From Gonium pectorale (taxonomy: Eukaryota; Chlorophyta; Chlorophyceae; Chlamydomonadales; Volvocaceae), in assembly GCA_001584585.1 (NCBI GenBank), contig LSYV01000115.1, positions 140,930-155,019 on the forward strand: a stretch of 14,090 nucleotides of DNA. Direction: 5' to 3'. Positions 1 through 8,500 of this stretch are shown piece by piece (within the stretch, counting starts at the first letter, position 1; each line of letters starts with the position of its first letter). The translations under genes were made by a program, and so were the position numbers. A model generated the notes under the pieces. That model worked only from the letters and a program-made list of their open reading frames with translations. It did not search any database and was not told the DNA's origin.

Positions 1-218
1 TGGTTACGGCGAGATGACGCTAGTTGGATATGGTCATGGTGGAACGAATACGCTAGGAGGTAGGGTACTTCAAAACAAACCTGGGGGGAAGGGGGCCCCG
101 CCCATCCCCCGTCCTAAACCCCTGTGTTTGCCTGGAAGGATTTGTGCGGGACCGGGGCGGGTGCGAAATGTTGAAATTTCTGTTGGGAAAAGATATTGGA
201 TGGAAAGCCCCCAGCCCG

Positions 219-419
219 CTGGATGGATGGATGGATGGATGGAAGGCGGTGGCGGTACCCCTCCCCCTCCCCCCCTGGATGGATGGATGGATGGAAGGCG
301 GTGGCGGTACCCCTCCCCCTCACCCCCGGCCGGCCCCCTGGATGGATGGATGGATGGAAGGCGGTGGCGGTACCCCTCACCCTCCCCCCGGCCGGTCGCC
401 TGGATGGGTTGATGGATGA
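219..419. repeat. GGAT-rich minisatellite, three full units plus a decayed fourth
   Basis: Three head-to-tail units begin at about 219, 275 and 338, with lengths of about 56, 63 and 62 bases. Each has a (TGGA)n run, then a block GAAGGCGGTGGCGGTACC, then a C-rich tail; units 2 and 3 end with a GGCCGG-type segment. A decayed fourth start lies at 400-419. The strands are strongly asymmetric: G/A/T-rich first half, C-rich second half. Open frames on both strands here (for example DGWMDG-type peptides) are products of the repeat and not genes. Confidence 0.9.
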
Positions 420-1204
420 AGATGGCGTGGTTGTATCCCTTGCCCTGAATCTATGGGTGGAATTCACCTGGATGCCTATGGGATCCACTTGAATTGAAAA
501 ATATGGATTCCTCTACATCCAGGCGTGGATGGGAAGACATCTACTCCATCAACGCGTGGATCCATAGAAATCCCCCCGGCTGCGCTGAGCTTTTACACCA
601 AGGAATACTTAACACGGATACGTGTTGTTGCCCTCTTCTGATTTTGGCTTAGTGGGAGTGCACTTGGTTGGCAGGCGCGTTTCCGCCGTGGGTGCAAATC
701 TTTCGTTCCAACACCCATAAGCTTGTGCAAATACGAGGGCCTAAAGCTCTAGGTACGGCCAGCCGGCCACGGTTTGGGAGCGGTTGGTTACGCTAAACCC
801 TCAGACCGCATCACCGCGAAAGTGGCGCATGTTTGCAGTTTCTAGAACTTTTGGGAAGTATAGATGCTTACTGGTTAGTGTACCAACACCGCGTAAGGCG
901 GGCCGGGTTGGACCGTACCTCCGAGAAGTTCGCAACAAGGAAAACAGAACCAAACGCAAATAAGTATTTATATTGCACTTGCTTATGTCGGGATTGTTCG
1001 TGCTGCAAGTTATGTTGACAGGGGCCGAGTCCGTAGAGCGTTTCGGCGTTCAATGAGGGCGCTTGAGCGCTGTACAGCAGTAAAGAGCAGTCAACCACGT
1101 GCTTCATTAATCTGACAACATAGCTGCTGATGAGCGTTCGCTGAGCGGGCCCTTGAAAGAAGCGCGCGGCGCAGATGACGCCGCATGTTGTAGGCAATAT
1201 ATAC
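420..1204. other. upstream region without a recognisable gene
   Basis: This stretch holds the 5' flank and probably the 5' UTR and promoter of the receptor cyclase gene that starts at 1205. I see no open frame with protein-like composition on either strand. An AT-rich TATA-like run lies at 965-974, about 230 bases before the chosen ATG, and a second (1196-1203) touches the ATG and is too close to act as its TATA box. Neither is strong enough to call a promoter. The first 100 bases of the segment still carry GGAT-type words related to the neighbouring minisatellite. Confidence 0.4.
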
Positions 1205-1484
1205 ATGGAACGGATTGTCATCGCGCTTTTCATACTTATACCGGCGTCAGCGGTTCTCGACTCCCGGCGAGTCCTCGGAACGCCGTATGGCCCAGCTTGC
1301 GCTCAGGAGCTTCGGCGATCAGTAGAGTAGGTCACAACTATGAAGTCTCGCTCCGCGTGCCGTTCTGAGCACGTACGGTCGGTTCCTGCACAACAGGGCG
1401 TTACTCCATAATAATACTCAAGACCTGTCGGCTTGGGAAGCTGTTGCAGACACCATTCTCCGAGGGCCTACTTGCGCTGCTGCG
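1205..1484 (+). other. exons 1-2: start codon, signal peptide and start of the ectodomain
   Basis: The ATG at 1205 opens MERIVIALFILIPASAV, a typical signal peptide: short charged n-region, hydrophobic core, small residues before a likely cleavage site near residues 16-22. Exon 1 ends at 1326 before GTAGGT in phase 2, just before an in-frame TAG. A 70-base intron ends in CACAACAG at 1396, and exon 2 (1397-1484) completes the split Glu codon and continues as ALLHNNTQDLSAWEAVADTI. It ends in phase 0 at GTACGT. Intron 2 (1485-1572) has a good branch-point word CTAAC at 1552-1556, a pyrimidine tract and CCCGTAG. The two junctions agree in phase, which supports the start, but no transcript confirms it. 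An earlier non-coding exon is possible. Confidence 0.6.
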
Positions 1485-4400
1485 GTACGTGTCGTGGGCT
1501 GCCTTCCTGTTTAGCCTCACCCGCGCCAGTCTACTTGAGACATCTCCCCTTCTAACCCCCCGTGTCCCGTAGAACTCAACAAACGCGGTAGTCAGTTGGC
1601 GACGTTTCCCGGCGTGGCTGAACGGATTGACCAACAAGATGGCGGTTGAGATGCGGTCTGACCCGAACGCACCCCCGGAGCTGGCCGGCACCTTCTTCGT
1701 GGAGCCCGTGGGGCTGCCGCACCTCGGATCCTTCTCCAGCGGCAGCAGCATGCGCGACTACTACGTCATGACCCAAGAGGGCTACACCATCACCAGCTAC
1801 GACTACTCTGGCCTCCCCGTCTCCTCCGCATTCCAGCCCCCCATCGACGCCCTTCCGGAGAACGTGTGTATCAACGCCACCCGGCCGCGCGGGCTGCTGC
1901 ACCCCCGGACATACCTGCTCGCCTTTTACCGCGCAGACGCCTTGCAGCGTCTCCACCGGGAGGGCTGGGCCGCGTCTGCATCCTTCCCAGACGATTGGGA
2001 GGCATTGCTGGAGCTGCTCGCAGCCCACAAGGCGGCAGTGGAGGCGCCATCAGCGCAAAGCATTGACGAGGGCGGCAGCAGCGGGAAACCGGTCGCTGGC
2101 GCATTGCCGTCGCATGGCCTCTGCATCACGACACACGATGAGTGCGGCCGGCTGGGCGACGTGTGGGCCGCCATTGCAGCGAGCATTGTGCAGACGACGG
2201 GCACCCCACAGGGCGTGTATTGGGACCTGCAGGCGCCGCCCCCTTCTGCCAAGTCGCTCGTTAACACCACGGGATGGCAATATGCCGCTGACGTGCTGAA
2301 ACGGCTGCTTGCCTATAACGTGATGGATCTCAACCATCTCGCCACGACAGCGGCTGCTGCAGCAGCCGCTACAGCGGCTGGGAATGGGAGCGCAGGCGGA
2401 GGCAGCAGCGATGGCGGGCGAAACAGCAGCAGCACTCATAGCACCTGAGCGCGTGAGTGCGCAGACGTCAGCCGTGATTTCCTCGCGGGTAGCTGCATGG
2501 TGACTCTGGAGTGGGACGCCGTGTTCGTCTCCCTCTTCGCCAGCCCCACCCTGCTCCAGGAGGGCGTCGAGGTGTCGGTCGCCCCCCTGCCGGGCAGCCG
2601 CCGTGTGATGGACCGGCGGCCCGACAGCCCCACGGCCGGCGCACTGGTGGACTGCAGCTGGGAGCTGTGCGGCGTGAGCGCCAACCACGACCTGCTGTAC
2701 CTGGGCAAGCTGCCAGGGGCCACCAACATGACACCAGAGGCGCCAAGTGCTGGCAGTTCTGTCCTGGATACACCGGGAGGCGGCTGCACCATCCAGTCTA
2801 CAATAGCGCTCGAAGCAGCAGCTGTCAGTGAGGTGCTCGGCGCTGGCGGCAAGCAGCAGCCCCTGCCAACACCCGTCAACCGCGCCCCCTACTCTGTGTT
2901 CTTCTCTGGAATGTACCAGGCTACTATCAGTGAGTTACGGGTGGGGCAATGTGTGGCTCACTCGGGGCTGTGTCTAGGGGAGGTCTCAAGCCTTGCTACC
3001 TTTGCTTGGCGTTGGTTCTGGGAAGGGAAGTGCAACATGGCATACGGCTGAATGCCATGGCTTGGAGCTACCGACGCGCGTACGCTGATGCACGATGGTG
3101 ACAGATTTTGTCACCGCCGTTGCATGGCCCCCGTTGCGTACCGCTAACCGTCAACCGCCAACTGCCGTGCGCCCGTGCAGCTGACCCGCGGGAGGCAAGG
3201 GCCGTCGCGCTGCAGGCCGACGAGTTCACAAGGAGGTTTGCGAACATTGTGACCCCCAAGGCCACCGCCTTCGTGGTCGCACGCATGGCGCTGGGCTACC
3301 CGTACACGGCAGCAGCCAACACCACTGAGGAGGCGGCCCAGGCAGCCCTGCTGTACGGCCGTATGCGGTGGTGGACCGCCCTGTCGACGCCGTACATGGA
3401 CGATCAGTACGCGGCGCAGGGGTGCAGCCGGAATGCAACACAGGTATGCCCTGCATTCCCGATTGCCGTTGCCGTTACCGTTGCCGTTACCGTTACCGTT
3501 CCGCACATGTTGTTGTGCGCAAGGCAGAGTGATGAGCGCGCGAGCGAGCGGGCGTGGTTAGCGAGTGCAGGCCGCCCTGGGCCTCGCCCTGTCCTGCAGT
3601 GGCTGCCTTGCTGGCGTGTGGCTTCGCTCGGGTGTCGTGAGACCTGCGACGAACAGCTGGGCCGGTGCGGCACCAGGCAGGGTGCCCGGCTACCGGTACT
3701 CGTTGCGTGTTTGCGTGGGCCCGCATAACCCCATTGGCAATACTGCGCTGCACCGGCAGCAGCACCACCTTGCAGCCATAACGTTTGTTTGGTAGGCGTT
3801 TAGCGGCGCCAGCCGTACCTACCTATCGGACCGCCTCGCGCACTGCTGCCGTCAGGGGCCGACCGTGCACTGGATCCCTCACGCCCGCCCATTCCTTTTG
3901 CTGCTGCAGGCGCTCCTCCGGTCCCTGTGGCATGGGGTGCACTCCCCCAACGCGGCAACCGACATATCCTCGCCCTTCCTGGTCAACTATGGGAAGTGGG
4001 GCTTGAGCCACGCGGCGTTGATGCTGGAGCCCTGGCAAGGGCGCAGTGTGGACGAGGCGGTCGGGACCCTGGCTGGTGTGATGGAGATGGTGGCGGACGC
4101 GTACACCCCCACGCTGCTGCGAAACGCTTACAGCGACTACGTGAACGCAGACTGGGACGCGCACACGTCCGGGCTCAGAGACAAGGGTGAGGTGTAGGCA
4201 TGCATGCCTGGTGGGCGGGCCGGATGGCCGCGTCGCCGGATGGCTGGTGGGAGGTCGTTGCCTGTCTGGTCCGCTCGTCAACCGTACGTGCGAGATAAGG
4301 CGGGTGGAGACGGGGCGGTCAGCCGCATTCACACGCCCTGCTGTGCTGTGCGCCCTGCTATGCTGTTCTGTGCACCATGCTATATGTGCGACACGTCCTT

Positions 4401-5526
4401 GCGAATGAAGGCCGCTCGTGTTCGTCGGCCGGCCATTACCTGCGGCCACATTGGAGGCTAGCCCTGCGGTGCGCTGCACGATGCACAAAGGCCAGTAACA
4501 CGAATTGCGCCAACTAACCGCCAACTTACCGTCAACTAACCGCAGGCCAGGCTCCGTCTCCCACGTCCGGCCTGAGCAACGCGGCGCTGGCCGCGCTGCT
4601 GGTGTCGCTCCTGGTGGCGGTGGGCCTGTCCGTAACGGCCCTGACGCTGCTGCTGCTGCGACTGCGCCGCGGCCACCGGGACTTGCTGGGTCGGGTCAAG
4701 GCGCCGCGCGCCGGGCCCGACACCACCCTGCTCGTCAGCGGTAGGTCGTTGGTTGGTAGTTGAGGTCGGGTTGGCATGGGTTTGAGGAGTGGGGTTCAGA
4801 AACAGAGTAACAATCCGTTCTGGCCTCAACCAATCCACACCAAACCCCATGCTCATGATCGTATGCCAACATGATATACAGGCATGACGCATTCTTTCGC
4901 CTTCGAGCTCGCATTTGTTTGCGCACGTCCCCTCAGACGTGCAGAACAGCACGCGGCTGTGGGAGGAGCTGCCCGCGTCCGTCATGGACACAGCGCTCAA
5001 GATACATCATGCCACTTTCCGCCGGGTCATGGCGCGGCACGACGGATACGAGTCCGCCACGGGTGGGCCGCGGTGCCGCGGTGTGCGCGCTTTAAATGAG
5101 GGCGGCGTCGCGGGCGTGGATGTGCGCAAATGACCAAGGTGTTAAAGGGGCCAAAAGTGCCCCGCACGATCCACTATCCACGATTCGGGACGGCTCGCAA
5201 ATGGCAGGGACTCGGTAGGCGCATCCAATTGGGCAGCGCTGATGCTACAAAGGCCTCTGTCAAGCTGCCGGGGCCTGAAGCTTCACCTCCTTTCCACTCT
5301 GTGGTTGCCCGCGCTAGAACGGTGATGTTTGTTTGCCTCAGCCGCTCCGCTGCTTTCCTTTGTGCACAGCTACTGCTCCCCATCCACACACAGTGCCGCT
5401 TGCCGTACTCAACGTACGCCCTACTGCGTGTCGCAGAGGGCGACTCGTTCCTCGTGGCCTTCGGGGACCCCGCAAGGTAAGGCTGGGGCTGTCGGGTTAG
5501 AAACCAGCGTGGACCGGAGCCATTGC

Positions 5527-5562
<36 letters not shown>

Positions 5563-8500
5563 ACTGCTACTGCTCGGAATTGAGACCTGTCATCAGCACT
5601 GATTACCCCGGGGGCGTCTGCAACCAGGCCGATGCAACGCCGCAGTCCCGCAGTCATCACCACAACACATTTTTACACCTTACAACGGCATGGCTATGTA
5701 CCCCAGTCATCGCCCCGCCTCGCGGTCCGCGCTGTGCCCCCATGCCCGCGCTCGTAGCCTGCCCACGCAACTGACCTTTCGGGACAGGGGAGGCACACGC
5801 CTTGGGATTTACTGGTGCGGACGCCTTCCCGCGCCCCCGCGCGTGAGCTCACTCCCTCCCGCGCCTTGCCCCCATGCTGCACCCCGACCCGCCCCCTCCT
5901 CCTTCCCAGTGCGGTTTCCTTCGCCTCGGCTTGCCAGCTGGAGCTGCTGCACCAGGCATGGCCGCCCGAGCTGCTGGCACACCCGGATGGCGCCGTGGTG
6001 GCGATCGACCCGCGGGTCGGCGCCACTGCCCCGACGCAGGGCGGCTGTGCCGGCGGGCAGACTGGTCCCTCCAGCCGACGCCTCCGCGCCATCTCCTCCC
6101 TCCGGCGCTCCCTCTCCAAAGCCCCTCCGGTCTGCGGACAGCTGTCGCGCGACGACAGCCCCGGGCACGGGCAGTTTAACCTCAGCGATCAGCCGAGCGT
6201 CGGCACCGACGTCTCAGCCCCCGCGCCGGGCCCGCGGCACAGCGAGCCCGGCGGCGGCGGCGTCAGCGTTCCCCCGGGGTCCCCTGTCGCGGGCGCGGCG
6301 GAGTCCCGTAACCCGCTGTTCCACCGGCAGAGTGACGGCCCTGCCAGCGCCGTGGTCTTATACAACGAGCGGCAGGCCGCCGGGGCAGCAGGCGACCGAG
6401 CGTCGCTGAAGGAGCTAGTCCTCGGAGCCGCCGACCGGACGCCGGCGGCCTTTCAGCCGAGCCAAGCCTCTACATTCAGCACGGAACACGCCTTCCTGGC
6501 TGTTGGGTTGCTTGGGGCGAGCGGGGAGAGCGGCGCCAGCAGGGGCGGCAGTAGCAACGGAGGCGCCGGCGGCTTGCTGGCGCCAGGCCAGCAGCATGGC
6601 ACGGCCAGCTGGCGGGAGACTCTGGCGGATGCGCTGCCGCTTGCAAGGGGAGATGAGACCGTGCAGGTAAGTGAACTCTCTCACGGTATTGCCTTGCCAT
6701 GGGGCGTCTGGGCGCACCCGCTGGAGACACGGGCCAAGTGTCGTGCAGTCTGTTGGGCGCTGTGATGGATGAGCTCCTCCCCGCGCAGCTCGGGCTCGCT
6801 CTGGCCGCTCGGTTCTTTTGCAAACTTCACAGGTTGGGCTCCCTCCGTTCACGCCTCAGGGCTTGGTACTCCAGGCTTTGGTAACTACACAACATTCATC
6901 TCACACGGCGGCACCTCAGCTCGCTGCTGACGCTTACAGACCCCACGCACACATTCCACAGGGACTGGCGGCCGCTGGCGGCGCATCCTATGCGGGGGGC
7001 TACCGGCTTGCCTATGCGGGGCTGCGAGTGCGAATGGGTAGGCATGGGTTGAGGGCTGTGTCCCCAACGCTCGAAGACTGGATGCCCGTGAACAAGGCAA
7101 TGCTTGGCTCGCATGTGCTGTGGGTGACGGGAGGGCGCGGCTCCACGACCAACAGACCGGAAGGGGTGGGCGCGTTTGGGGTTGTTTGCTGCCTTCTGAC
7201 GTACTGTGCACGTATGCATCGTCCTTCTCTTGCCCGATCGGTATATGCTTGTCTGCGACCTTACCGGTCTGCTGTCGTGATCGGCCCAACTGCTCTCATA
7301 CCTGGTATGCCCATCTCCAACCTCCAACTCCCAACTGCTCCCATGCGACAGGCATCCATAGCGGCCTCGAGGATTCACAGTACATCCTGTTCAATCGTGT
7401 GGGGTCGTCGTACAAGTACTACGGTTAGTTGGTTATCGTTGTACGGACGTGGATGGTGGCCTACCTGACCGGCGGCCATCTGACCAGACGTAGTAACCCC
7501 AGTCCAATACTTGCATAGAGCTGGTTGGACAGTGCCGGAAGCTGCACTTCAGTTTTACAGCTACCGGTATTGGTTGGGCCACAACATGCCACAACTTACC
7601 CGCATCCCCGTGTCCATCCCTGCGACCGCAGGGCCCTTTGCGGAGGTTGCGAAACTAGGTAAGCAAGCCAAGCAACGGCCAACGGCAGGAGAGGCCACTG
7701 CTGCCGGTTGGTGGGGCCCGTTGACGACGGACTTCATCTGACAGCGCCCAAGGCCGGGAAAAACAACGACCTTCCCGCCAGTCTCGCATACCACGCCACC
7801 CGCACATGCGGCGGCACGTCGGGAGGGATGCCGCCCGCGCCCACGTGCTATCAGTCCCCTAGCTCTGCCAAACTTATTGCACGTTCCGTTTCATGTGCCC
7901 AAGCATCAAAGCAGTACCTCCTGAACCGCTCCGCTCCACCGCTGCATGCCAGAGACCCTGAAGGGACAGGCAGGTGCTGAGTATTGTCTGATTGCAGAAG
8001 GAGCTCGATGGCTCGGTGTGCTGCGTGTGCTATGCCCCATTACCACGCCACGCAGTGAGCGACGCGGCGCCCGGCGGCCTCGTGGTGCTCTCCGCCCAGG
8101 CCTTTGCACGGCTGCGCCACGAGGACGAAGGGGTGGCCCCGGTAGCACCCGCCGTGGCCGGGGGCGGCGGCGGCAAGCCGCGGAGCCGCAGCGCCGGCCT
8201 TGTCGGATGTGCAGGTGGTGGTGGCGGCGCCCTCGTGGTTTACGCCGGACACCACCTCATGAGCCTCCCCGCTCCGAAGAAGGCAGAGTCTCCAGCAAAG
8301 CCCGGCTTTCTTAGCAGGATATCCTCCGCCACCAGCCGCAGGGGCATACGGCTCCCTCCCCCACCCGATGCCGAGCGTGAGCTGGCGACCCGTGGGTCGG
8401 TGGGCCACCCCGTTGCGACCCATGGGTCATTCCTTCGCTTCCCATCCCAGAGCAGGCGCCAGCCCGTCACGATGTGCGCCCTGGCCGCTGATCAGCCTGA

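Noticed and set aside
219..419. CRISPR-like array
   Set aside because: The units have no unique spacers; the whole unit is repeated, and the DNA is clearly eukaryotic.
868..1233. 121-codon minus-strand frame upstream of the gene
   Set aside because: It overlaps the start codon and signal peptide of the + strand gene, has no recognisable domain and an irregular composition.
2446..2448. TGA read as selenocysteine
   Set aside because: Green algae do make selenoproteins, but the codon lies in a low-complexity Ser/Thr linker with no redox motif, and a SECIS element could not be identified by eye.
2050..2688. 212-codon open frame on the minus strand
   Set aside because: Complement of exon 3; the composition is that of a shadow frame and the + strand has the solute-binding-protein motifs.
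5815..5909. In-frame extension of exon 9 upstream to 5815
   Set aside because: The stretch is a C-rich pyrimidine tract ending in CTTCCCAG, a strong acceptor, and the phase from exon 8 requires entry at 5910.
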